Positions 1-6,418 are shown, counted from the stretch's first letter. The stretch: 7,223 nt of DNA from an uncultured Rothia sp. (GCA_937935205.1 CALGXU010000288.1:1-7223), one strand, 5' to 3'. The notes: a model not told the origin generated them from the sequence alone. Made by a program: numbers and translations.

Positions 1-448
1 TCTCAGTCTGAGCCTCCGGGAAGGTGCTCGTAATACCCTGACTATTCACGGTCGCCGTCTGCTGAAAACGCACATGATACGTACCCTCAGCAGTTCCACT
101 ATCGTCACTGCGAGGCTGCACCGTATTACGGTACACACGAGTCGTACCTACAGGATTCCACCGGCCCGCAAAAGAAGAGCTCAAATACTGGCGCGCCACA
201 GCATAATTCTCGATGCTATCCACGCCAGCACGCACGAACCCCTCAATAATCGCCTCAGGGGTAGCGCCGGCCAGCGGGCCCGGTGCACGCGCCGGAGAAG
301 TATTAGCGTTCTTCACATCCAGACCGCTGCTGTGCTGAGTCACTCGATCGTTCGTGGGAAGACCCGCGCAAGAGCTCACGAGCGTCGCCAAAGACACCGC
401 GCCCCAAGACAGCGCGGCGCGTCGAGAAACAATAGCCCTGTGAGACAT
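1..448 (-). CDS. lpqB: LpqB lipoprotein, N-terminal part (3' end outside window)
   Basis: LpqB is the extracytoplasmic lipoprotein encoded after mtrAB in actinobacteria; in mycobacteria it is reported to interact with the MtrB sensor domain and affect MtrA phosphorylation. The first 149 residues are visible. They begin with a lipoprotein signal: SRR at residues 8-10, a hydrophobic stretch from about 11 to 24, and the lipobox VSSC with the lipidated cysteine at 27. A low-complexity linker follows to about 55. Then comes the family's typical start, GPLAGATPEAIIEGFVRAG (57-75), with YAVARQYLS at 82-90. The ATG at 448-446 is chosen because an in-frame TAG lies seven codons upstream (469-467) with no other start between. 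An AGGAAGG at 467-461 is a rather distant ribosome site. The gene is 245 bp from mtrB, so it may have its own promoter. The SRR pair suggests possible Tat export. The family call rests on motifs and position. Confidence 0.9.
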   Translation of the reverse strand, partial: MSHRAIVSRRAALSWGAVSLATLVSSCAGLPTNDRVTQHSSGLDVKNANTSPARAPGPLAGATPEAIIEGFVRAGVDSIENYAVARQYLSSSFAGRWNPVGTTRVYRNTVQPRSDDSGTAEGTYHVRFQQTATVNSQGITSTFPEAQTE

Positions 449-489
449 GGAGGCCTTAACCTTCCTCTACGAACAAAGACAAACAATCA

Positions 490-555
490 CCAGCTAACGC
501 TGCAAGCCATCGCAGCGCGGTGAAAAGAGCACCACAGCGAAATAACAACGCTGTG
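490..555 (-). promoter_or_regulatory. Two consecutive hairpins in the lpqB leader
   Basis: Two perfect inverted repeats stand in series before lpqB. The first pairs CACAGCG (533-539) with CGCTGTG (549-555) around a 9-nt loop. The second pairs CGCTGC (498-503) with GCAGCG (512-517) around an 8-nt loop. Both stems share the CAGCG/CGCTG core, so the arms could also pair across hairpins. There is no proper T-tract directly after the stems on the minus strand, so a simple intrinsic terminator for mtrB is not well supported. They could be leader RNA structure or a protein-binding operator. Confidence 0.4.
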
Positions 556-572
556 AAAATACACCTGCATTG

Positions 573-603
573 ATTGTACTGGGTTAACAGTGCAAATACG
601 CAA
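573..603 (-). promoter_or_regulatory. Candidate promoter for lpqB
   Basis: On the minus strand a TACAAT hexamer (578-573) resembles a -10 box. A TTGCGT (603-598) lies 19 nt upstream as a weak -35. Transcription would begin near 566 and leave a leader of about 118 nt containing both hairpins. The 245-bp gap after mtrB makes an internal promoter reasonable. The spacing is long and the -35 is poor, so this is only a candidate. Confidence 0.35.
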
Positions 604-633
604 GGATATGCGTAAGGATAAGCGCAAATACAA
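592..633. repeat. 12-bp-phased short repeats upstream of lpqB
   Basis: Two copies of AAGGATA (602-608 and 614-620) lie exactly 12 bp apart within degenerate 12-bp units (598-609, 610-621, 622-633). They are flanked by an exact direct repeat GCAAATAC at 592-599 and 624-631. The array overlaps the candidate -35 region of lpqB, so it could be an operator with protein copies bound on nearly one helix turn. No known regulator motif is recognised. Confidence 0.45.
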
Positions 634-693
634 TCGCACCGGCCCCAATCCCCCGCTCTACGGCAGAAATCGGAGCCTCTCCCCTACCAACCG

Positions 694-2445
694 TTAGAGG
701 TCATCCCCAATGTTCACACGAGGAGCGATATTGGGCAGCGTATCCTTCGCGGTTGCCGAATGATGCGAAGTTACCTCAGGTTCACCCGTCACAAGAACCG
801 GCGACTCACCCAAAGGTGCACCATGAATCAGCGGCAGGTTCATCGTGAAGCAGGCACCGCGGCCCTTCTCGCCCCACGCCTCAATCGTGCCGCCGTGCAG
901 ACGCACATCCTCAGCAGCAATCGACAGACCCAGACCGGTACCGCCCAGGGTACGCTTACGCGAAGTATCAGCACGCCAGAAACGGTTGAACACCTGAACG
1001 GCCTCATCCTCAGACAGACCAATACCGTGGTCACGCACCGCAACGCCCAGGTTCGTGGCGTTCGCACCCACGTACACATCAATCGGTCGGGACTCGCCGT
1101 GCTCAATCGCGTTGTACAGCAGGTTACGCAGCACACGCTCAATACGCACACGGTCCATATCCACCATGATGCTCTCATGGCTCGTATGCACGTTCAGCTT
1201 CGTGTTCGTACGCTCCAGGTGCGGCAAAGCCTCCTGCAGAATACTCGACAGCACACGCATGAAGTCTTCAGTGTCGATGGTCAGCATTGCGCTACCGGCA
1301 TCGAAACGAGAAATTTCCAGCAGGTCAGCAAGCATCGACTGGAAGCGATCCACCTGATCGTGCAGAAGCTCCACAGTGCGACCCAGCGGCCGGTCCATGT
1401 CCCCACGCGAATCGTACAGAAGCTCAGTACCCAAACGCACCGTCGCCAACGGAGTACGCAACTCATGCGACACGTCAGACACAAAGCGCTGCTGCAGAGT
1501 CGACAGGCGCTCCAGCTGAACAATCTTCTCCTGCAACGAATCAGCCATCAGGTTGAACGAATAACCCAGACGCGCCGCCTGATGTTCACCGTTCACCGAC
1601 ACACGCTGATCCAGGTCACCGGCAGCCAGCTTCTCCGCCGTAATAGCGGTCTGCGTAATCGGGCGGACCACAAAACGAGTCACAATCCACACCACAGAAA
1701 GCACCACAGTAAGCAGTGCACAGAAACCACCAAAAAGAACAAAGTTAATATGCGCAATCGTGGCGGAAGAATCCGTCATATCGTACACAAGGAACAAACC
1801 ATAATTAGGGTTCTGCGCAATAGAAATATGGGTGCCAACAATAAGCACCGGATAGGTACGCTCACGGTTATTTTCAACAGTAGTCACCGTAGACGTCTGC
1901 CAGAAAATACCGTCTTTACCACGAACAGTTGTTTTGAAATCATTCGGAATACTCGAAGAATTCAAAGAATTATTACTACTCTGCTCGGGAATAAAACCCT
2001 GCTTACCTTGACCTTCCAAAGGCACAAGAATCCAATTGCGCTTACCCGAACTACCCGCATCCAAGATGGTCAGGGTACGGCTCACATTACGGCGAATCTC
2101 ACTGTCACTACGAGCCTCAGAGGAGTCCAGCACACTCTGAACGTTACGGAAACCACTCTCCGATTCCGCCAGCGCCTGAGACTTCTGATTCTCAAAAAGA
2201 CTCGACGCAATCTGGCTCGACAAGGACCAACCCACCATCAAGAAGCTCAGGAACATCATGATGCCCGCAGTAGCCAAAGCACGGAACTGCAGAGATTCCT
2301 TCCACAGACGCTGAGCGCGCTGCATCAGGCTCCTACGCGGCTTCTGCGCCTTACGCGGCTTGGAAGTGCGGGTACGCGAAGAGGCGGAGGCTACCGCCTC
2401 CGCCGTCAAAGCGCCGTGCTCGTGGCTCGACTTCGCAACAGACAA
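694..2445 (-). CDS. mtrB: MtrB sensor histidine kinase
   Basis: This is the membrane histidine kinase of the MtrAB system, which phosphorylates MtrA and links envelope state to division and cell-wall genes in actinobacteria. It has 583 residues, close to the mycobacterial length. A basic cytoplasmic N-terminus precedes TM1 (about 56-76). An extracytoplasmic sensor domain (about 77-232) has a Ser/Asn-rich stretch at 156-165. TM2 spans about 233-256 and a HAMP linker about 257-310. The DHp domain carries FVSDVSHELRTP with phospho-acceptor H327. The ATPase domain has the N-box NLLYNAIEH (441-449), DHGIGL (472-477), the F-box FNRFWRAD (486-493) and GGTGLGLS (501-508). The last 40 or so residues look unstructured. 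The start is TTG: an in-frame TGA directly precedes it and AAGGGA lies 8 nt upstream. It sits 34 bp after mtrA and is probably cotranscribed with it. Confidence 0.96.
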   Translation of the reverse strand: MSVAKSSHEHGALTAEAVASASSRTRTSKPRKAQKPRRSLMQRAQRLWKESLQFRALATAGIMMFLSFLMVGWSLSSQIASSLFENQKSQALAESESGFRNVQSVLDSSEARSDSEIRRNVSRTLTILDAGSSGKRNWILVPLEGQGKQGFIPEQSSNNSLNSSSIPNDFKTTVRGKDGIFWQTSTVTTVENNRERTYPVLIVGTHISIAQNPNYGLFLVYDMTDSSATIAHINFVLFGGFCALLTVVLSVVWIVTRFVVRPITQTAITAEKLAAGDLDQRVSVNGEHQAARLGYSFNLMADSLQEKIVQLERLSTLQQRFVSDVSHELRTPLATVRLGTELLYDSRGDMDRPLGRTVELLHDQVDRFQSMLADLLEISRFDAGSAMLTIDTEDFMRVLSSILQEALPHLERTNTKLNVHTSHESIMVDMDRVRIERVLRNLLYNAIEHGESRPIDVYVGANATNLGVAVRDHGIGLSEDEAVQVFNRFWRADTSRKRTLGGTGLGLSIAAEDVRLHGGTIEAWGEKGRGACFTMNLPLIHGAPLGESPVLVTGEPEVTSHHSATAKDTLPNIAPRVNIGDDL

Positions 2446-2453
2446 TCAGGTTA

Positions 2454-2459
2454 TCCCTT
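2454..2459 (-). promoter_or_regulatory. Ribosome binding site fixing the TTG start of mtrB
   Basis: AAGGGA on the minus strand lies 8 nt before TTG at 2445-2443. A TGA stop (2448-2446) is in frame immediately before the TTG, which rules out an upstream extension. The next in-frame ATG is codon 41, too close to TM1 to be a better start. Confidence 0.65.
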
Positions 2460-2479
2460 CGCCTATGAATAGGTTCCGC

Positions 2480-3181
2480 TTAGCTACCGGAAGATCCCAC
2501 CAGCTCGGCCGGAATCTTGTAGCCAACGCCACGGACCGTCTGAATAAAACGATCCGCACCCAGCTCATCAAACTTAGCGCGCAAACGCTGGACATGCACG
2601 TTTACCAGCGAATCGCTCACATCAGTGTAACCCCAGACCATGTCCAGCAGTTCCTGACGGCTCAACGCCTGACCCGGGTGACGCACCAGCGCAGCCAGCA
2701 AATCAAACTCCAGAGGAGTCATCGGAACCTCAGTGCTGTGGTACTTGACCGTACGGCCGTCCATATCCATAACAATATCGCCAATGGACACGACCAGCTG
2801 GCGGCTCTCACGCGGACGCAGACGAGTACGAATACGCGCCAACAATTCAGCATGCTTAAAAGGCTTCGCAATGTAATCATCAGCGCCAGCCTCAAGACCC
2901 TTCACAACATCCTCGGTGTCGCTTTTAGCGGTCAACATAATAATCGGCACATTGGAAGAACGACGAATTTGCTGGCACACTTCAATACCGTTCATGCCAG
3001 GAAGCATCAAATCCAAAAGCACCAAATCGGGAGTGGAGCGCATAAAAGTTTCAAAAGCGCGGCCGCCATTTTCGCAGAAAACAGCGTTAAAGCCCTCTTG
3101 CGCGAGCACGAGGCCAATCATTTCCGCCAGAGCATCATCGTCATCAACCACCAAAATGGTGTGTGCGTCGCTTGCGCTCAC
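2480..3181 (-). CDS. mtrA: MtrA response regulator, OmpR/PhoB type
   Basis: MtrA is the DNA-binding response regulator phosphorylated by MtrB; in actinobacteria it controls cell-wall hydrolase, division and osmotic genes and binds near oriC in mycobacteria. It has 233 residues, near the family's usual length. The receiver domain (about 8-122) has the acidic pair D13/D14, phospho-acceptor D57 in LLDLMLPGMNG, T84 in MLTAK and K106 in IAKPF. The C-terminal winged helix (about 131-227) contains MTPLEFDLLAAL (154-165), the recognition-helix region around SLVNVHVQRLRAK (191-203) and RGVGYK (217-222). The start is GTG at 3181-3179, behind AGGGAGG at 3192-3186. It follows the MetE-like gene after 55 AT-rich bases and precedes mtrB by 34 bp. 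In mycobacteria mtrA follows sahH and tmk, which are not here. Confidence 0.97.
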   Translation of the reverse strand: MSASDAHTILVVDDDDALAEMIGLVLAQEGFNAVFCENGGRAFETFMRSTPDLVLLDLMLPGMNGIEVCQQIRRSSNVPIIMLTAKSDTEDVVKGLEAGADDYIAKPFKHAELLARIRTRLRPRESRQLVVSIGDIVMDMDGRTVKYHSTEVPMTPLEFDLLAALVRHPGQALSRQELLDMVWGYTDVSDSLVNVHVQRLRAKFDELGADRFIQTVRGVGYKIPAELVGSSGS

Positions 3182-3227
3182 AGTACCTCCCTAAAGAATT
3201 GTCGTAAATACTTACATAAAAATGCTG

Positions 3228-3257
3228 ATTATCTAATCATACCGCGCACTCAGCCAA
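3228..3257 (-). promoter_or_regulatory. Candidate promoter for mtrAB
   Basis: On the minus strand GATAAT (3233-3228) resembles a -10 box, with TTGGCT (3257-3252) 18 nt upstream. This would start transcription near 3221, giving a leader of about 40 nt. The -35 lies inside the last codons of the upstream gene. The 3182-3236 spacer is clearly more AT-rich than its surroundings, which supports regulatory DNA, but the -35 match is weak. Confidence 0.35.
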
Positions 3258-4544
3258 TGCACGGGCACACTCTGTCACCCGAGCCAGCGAAGCCGTGGCG
3301 TCTAGCACACTCACCGTACCCGGGGTGGATGCAGAAGGTGCCGAACCCGTTTGCGGGCGCTCATCGGCCATCAAACCCACCGCACTCAACTTCGTCGGTT
3401 CAAGACCGACCTCACGCCACAGGCCGTATAGGCGGCGCACCTGATCAGGAACCCGCGCAGAAGTCACCACCGGCAGCCACAGCTGAGCATTCGCCTCCAA
3501 AAGCTGCGCCACAGGCTCCCACGAACGAGGGTCGCTCAGCGGCGGAACCTGCAAGGTTCCAGGCCCCTTCGGGCGAGCGCGATCAGGATGCAACAGCAAA
3601 GCGCACGGGGCGCCGCCCTCAACACGCATCGCCTTCACAAGAGCCAAAGCGTCAAGGGCGGGACGGGGCTGAGTGAGCAGTTTCAGCTCCTGCACCGGTT
3701 TGAGCGAGGTGCCGTCCACATCCAGGATGAGTTGCAGATTCAACTCGGCAAAACGCTCCGCCACCCGACGGTACACCTGCTGATAGTAGTGAGGCTGCAC
3801 CGCCGACAGGGAGCGGAAACCACTCACGGTAGGAATGGTCCCCTCCATCAGACGCTGAAACTCCGATTCGTCCAGTTGCACGGCGATTAGCACCTGAGGA
3901 GCCTGCAGAGCCTCACGCAGAGACTGCACCCAACGCTCCAGGCCCTCCAGGAACGACTCCAGCAGGTCACGGCTCGCCCCTGCATCGCTAATAGCACGTT
4001 CACCGCCGGGCAGGTAGATACTTGCGGCAAGAGTCAGCGGACCGACCAGCTGAATTTTATACACCGCAGCAGAACCCTCAGCACTGGAAGTGAACCTCTT
4101 TCTCTGCGTGCCCACGCGGTCAGCGAGAAGGTTGATATCCGAGAGCAGACGGTCCTGCGCCAAGGCAGACTCGCGTGCTCCCCTGCCGCCGCTATGCACC
4201 ATGCGCCAGCCAAACGAGGCACCGTCAAAGGCAAGTCCCTCGCACACCGCCAGGGTGCGTGCCAGCGGGGTACTCCGCCAGCCCAGCGCCGGCAGATGCG
4301 GCAGGAACGGCAGATGCGGGGCACCCAGCTCGCCCTCTACACGGGACATAGCCTCAGCCAGATCATCGCCGGGAAAATCGCCCCGACCGCTAGCACGCAC
4401 CAGCGGACGCTCCCTGGCGAGCGCGGCGAGGTCCTGCTCGGTCAGTTCGTCCCCTTCGGGGGCGCGGTACTCACCGGGCAGCAGCAGGCGCTCCGGCGTC
4501 GGTTCAGTACGGACGTTCTGGCGGTTGGAAGATTGAGCGGGCAT
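3237..4544 (-). CDS. MetE-like (UROD/MetE fold) protein, apparent loss of the zinc site; function unknown
   Basis: This 435-residue protein resembles the actinobacterial MetE-like family often annotated as 'methionine synthase, vitamin B12-independent' and encoded near mnmA and ligA. After a polar N-terminal extension (1-50) come GRGDFPGDDLAEAM (53-66, matching the family's GSxPG start), PHLPFLPHLPALGW (76-89), LVGPLTLAAS (166-175, like the MetE GP-x-T segment) and VQLDE (222-226, like the MetE QIDEP segment). Where relatives have a His-Cys-Cys zinc-ligand motif, this protein reads LILDVDGTS (272-280). Where they have a late cysteine before GLAG, it reads LSAVGLMA (386-393). True methionine synthase activity is therefore unlikely. 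It is much shorter than full MetE (about 750 residues) and lacks its N-terminal half. The ATG at 4544 has no strong ribosome site, so the start is less certain. It follows the chorismate mutase by 67 bp. Confidence 0.8.
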   Translation of the reverse strand: MPAQSSNRQNVRTEPTPERLLLPGEYRAPEGDELTEQDLAALARERPLVRASGRGDFPGDDLAEAMSRVEGELGAPHLPFLPHLPALGWRSTPLARTLAVCEGLAFDGASFGWRMVHSGGRGARESALAQDRLLSDINLLADRVGTQRKRFTSSAEGSAAVYKIQLVGPLTLAASIYLPGGERAISDAGASRDLLESFLEGLERWVQSLREALQAPQVLIAVQLDESEFQRLMEGTIPTVSGFRSLSAVQPHYYQQVYRRVAERFAELNLQLILDVDGTSLKPVQELKLLTQPRPALDALALVKAMRVEGGAPCALLLHPDRARPKGPGTLQVPPLSDPRSWEPVAQLLEANAQLWLPVVTSARVPDQVRRLYGLWREVGLEPTKLSAVGLMADERPQTGSAPSASTPGTVSVLDATASLARVTECARALAECAV

Positions 4545-4611
4545 AGGAGTGTGTCCAGAGGGGTCAGATGACGTACAGATTCAAACGCAATGATGCGAAA
4601 GTAGCGCGATA

Positions 4612-5010
4612 CTAGCCTTCGGAGTTCTCGGCTTCAGTTGCCTCGCCGTCCTGCTCGGCGCGCTCGTTTGCGATGCGCACGTGGTGGCGAATCACCTCGG
4701 AAATAATAAAGTTCAGGAACTTCTCCGCGAATTCCGGGTCCAGGCTGGATTCCTTCGCCATAGCACGCAGGCGAGCAATCTGCGCCTCTTCACGGCTCGG
4801 GTCGCCGGCGGGCAGGTTGTGCTTAGCCTTCAGGATGCCCACGCGCTTGGTCGCCTGAAAACGCTCCGCGAGGATGTGCACCAGCGCTGCATCGAAGTTG
4901 TCGATGGAGCGGCGCATGGCGAAGAGCTCCTCGTAAACCTCCGGTGCAACTTCATCGCCCATGGAGGTGGCGTGGGGGTCAAATTCGCAGGAAGTGTTTT
5001 CGGGGGTCAT
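4612..5010 (-). CDS. aroQ: Chorismate mutase, type II (AroQ class)
   Basis: It should convert chorismate to prephenate, the committed step to phenylalanine and tyrosine, as a cytoplasmic all-helical dimer. The protein has 132 residues with the AroQ domain at about 25-112. It aligns without gaps to the E. coli P-protein mutase domain as I recall it: R33, R50, K61, D70, R73 and E74 match R11, R28, K39, D48, R51 and E52. E. coli S84 and Q88 correspond to V106 and H110, so the last active-site position differs. There are no dehydratase or dehydrogenase domains, so it is a stand-alone mutase. The acidic C-terminal tail (114-132) looks disordered. The ATG at 5010 is preferred over an upstream in-frame TTG at 5073 because GAGGAGA lies 5 nt before it. 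The gene follows mnmA after 98 bp, probably in the same transcript; no convincing promoter is visible in the gap. Confidence 0.9.
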   Translation of the reverse strand: MTPENTSCEFDPHATSMGDEVAPEVYEELFAMRRSIDNFDAALVHILAERFQATKRVGILKAKHNLPAGDPSREEAQIARLRAMAKESSLDPEFAEKFLNFIISEVIRHHVRIANERAEQDGEATEAENSEG

Positions 5011-5015
5011 CGGTC

Positions 5016-5022
5016 TCTCCTC
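5016..5022 (-). promoter_or_regulatory. Ribosome binding site fixing the chorismate mutase start
   Basis: GAGGAGA on the minus strand lies 5 nt before ATG 5010-5008. It argues against the 21-residue longer version starting at TTG 5073, whose extra residues do not resemble the family. Confidence 0.75.
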
Positions 5023-5062
5023 AGTTCGGTTGTGGTCTTCTGCGCGTTGCGCCCAAGCAGGA

Positions 5063-5100
5063 TGTTGCGGCAACAGTTCAATAGCGGGTGCACGGCTATT
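5063..5100. repeat. Small inverted repeats between mnmA and chorismate mutase
   Basis: AATAGC (5080-5085) and GCTATT (5095-5100) form a 6-bp inverted repeat with a 9-nt loop. Next to it TGTTGC/GCAACA (5063-5075) is a 13-bp near-palindrome with a single central base. Neither has a T-tract, so they are not clear terminators. They could be a minor leader structure or an operator, or chance. Confidence 0.3.
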
Positions 5101-5108
5101 CGGTGCGG

Positions 5109-6332
5109 CTAGTCGGCGCTGGTAGAGGCGCCAGCAGACAGGGTTTCTTGAATGTCTTCGCGGTCCAGCGAGTAGGCGCGGGCGATGGTGGACTGACCCA
5201 GCACGCGGGTGCCCTGGTAGAGCACCATGGTCTGTCCCGGTGCCACGCCGGAGAGCGGATCCAGTAGGCGCACTACGGTTTCCAGGCGCAGCACGCCTTC
5301 TTCTTCAGCTTCGGGGTCGGGTGCCCAGGTCATGTACGCCTTGGCGCGAACCGGGTCAGCGTGCGCGCGCACCTGTGCGGTCACCTCGAACTCTTCGCTG
5401 CGAGCGCCCAGCTGTGCGGGCTCTTCCAGGAAGCGTGCCGCCTGCTCTACGGGTACGCCCGCCCAGGTGGCGCGGATACCGCGGATTTCGTGCACGGCAA
5501 GTAGCTCACGGGAGCCGACGATGACCTCGTTTTCCATGGGGCGCACTTCCAGCACGAAGCGGGGCTTGCCGTCGGCGGCGGGGCGGCCCAGTGCCAGGCC
5601 CTTGCGCTGGCCTACGGTGTATGCCTGCGCGCCGGGGTGCTCGCCGAGCACCTCGCCGTGGGTGTCCTTGATGAGGCCGGGGCGCATCTTAATGTGGTCG
5701 CCCAGCCAGGCACGGGTGTCACCTTCGGGAATGAAGCAGATGTCGTAGGAGTCCGGCTTCTTCGCCACGGAGAAGCCGCGCTCTGCCGCCTCCGCGCGTA
5801 CCTGTGCCTTGGAGGGGGTGTCCGCCAGGGGGAACCAGGCGTGCTTGAGCTGTTCGTGGGTGAGCACGCCGAGCACGTAGGACTGGTCCTTGGCCCAGTC
5901 GGCGGCGCGGTGCAGTTCGCGGTTGCCGTCTTCGGTGGTGATGACGCGGGCGTAGTGGCCGGTCACCACAGCGTCGAAGCCGAGCGCGAGGGCGCGTTCG
6001 AGGAGCGCGGCGAACTTGATCTTTTCGTTGCAGCGCATGCAGGGGTTGGGGGTTCGTCCGGCTTCGTATTCGGAGATGAAGTCGTCGACGACGTCTTCCT
6101 TGAAGCGTTCGGAGAAGTCCCAGACGAAGAAGGGGATGCCCAGCTGGGAGCAGACGCGGCGGGCGTCCATGGAGTCTTCGAGGGTGCAGCAGCCGCGGGA
6201 GCCGGTGCGCAGGGTGCCGGGCATGCGGGATAGGGCGAGGTGAACGCCGACTACTTCGTGTCCTGCTTCTACGGCGCGGGCTGCGGCGACTGCGGAGTCA
6301 ACGCCGCCACTCATAGCTGCAAGAATTTTCAC
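5109..6332 (-). CDS. mnmA: tRNA-specific 2-thiouridylase MnmA
   Basis: MnmA adds the 2-thio group to wobble uridine 34 of tRNAs for Lys, Glu and Gln, using ATP to adenylate the base and a protein persulfide as sulfur donor. The 407 residues begin with the PP-loop ATP motif SGGVDS (8-13). The insert NPCMRCNEKIKF (96-107) carries the catalytic cysteine, C101 by alignment to E. coli C102; C98 is an extra cysteine. The second catalytic cysteine is C199 in YDICFIPEGD (196-205). TVGQRKGLALG (239-249) marks the central domain and a beta-barrel C-terminal domain completes the protein. It is somewhat longer than E. coli MnmA (about 370), mainly in the C-terminal half and the Ser/Ala tail. The start is GTG at 6332-6330 with AGAAGGA 6 nt upstream; an ATG at codon 7 would cut into the PP-loop strand. 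The cysteine desulfurase upstream is the likely sulfur source. Confidence 0.97.
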   Translation of the reverse strand: MKILAAMSGGVDSAVAAARAVEAGHEVVGVHLALSRMPGTLRTGSRGCCTLEDSMDARRVCSQLGIPFFVWDFSERFKEDVVDDFISEYEAGRTPNPCMRCNEKIKFAALLERALALGFDAVVTGHYARVITTEDGNRELHRAADWAKDQSYVLGVLTHEQLKHAWFPLADTPSKAQVRAEAAERGFSVAKKPDSYDICFIPEGDTRAWLGDHIKMRPGLIKDTHGEVLGEHPGAQAYTVGQRKGLALGRPAADGKPRFVLEVRPMENEVIVGSRELLAVHEIRGIRATWAGVPVEQAARFLEEPAQLGARSEEFEVTAQVRAHADPVRAKAYMTWAPDPEAEEEGVLRLETVVRLLDPLSGVAPGQTMVLYQGTRVLGQSTIARAYSLDREDIQETLSAGASTSAD

Positions 6333-6412
6333 TGCCTATCCTTCTGTTGTGTTGAGCCTTGAGAAAGGTACGCCCTACTGTGCGGGCGGACTTTCCGTTA
6401 CTGTAGCTACCC

Positions 6413-6418
6413 ATTGTA
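6413..6418 (-). promoter_or_regulatory. Candidate -10 box for mnmA
   Basis: TACAAT on the minus strand lies about 80 bp before the mnmA GTG, in the 203-bp gap. The bases 16-18 nt upstream do not resemble TTGACA, so only the -10 is supported. It sits downstream of the inverted-repeat block, as expected if that block ends the iscS transcript and mnmA restarts here. Confidence 0.3.

Noticed and set aside
74..523. A 149-codon plus-strand open frame at the left end
   Set aside because: It is antisense to lpqB, whose lipoprotein signal and family motifs are clear on the minus strand.
487..570. A 27-codon minus-strand frame (ATG at 570-568) before lpqB, as a leader peptide
   Set aside because: It has no ribosome site, and its ATG would lie upstream of the transcription start expected from the TACAAT box.
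760..2472. A 570-codon open frame on the plus strand opposite mtrB
   Set aside because: It is wholly antisense to a clear histidine kinase. Its translation is rich in Arg, His, Thr and Gln with no domain. It stays open because the minus-strand gene rarely uses codons that give stops in that phase.
3197..3240. Short inverted repeats GATTA/TAATC and GTAA/TTAC before mtrA as a terminator or operator
   Set aside because: The stems are only 4-5 bp of A/T-rich sequence with a 2-nt or 4-nt loop, too weak to support.
2360..3676. A 438-codon plus-strand open frame across mtrB, mtrA and the MetE-like gene
   Set aside because: It is antisense to three supported genes, has no recognisable motif and a low-complexity end, so it is a shadow frame.
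5011..5073. A 21-residue N-terminal extension of chorismate mutase from TTG 5073
   Set aside because: The ATG at 5010 has a strong GAGGAGA site 5 nt upstream, and the extra residues overlap palindromic spacer DNA.
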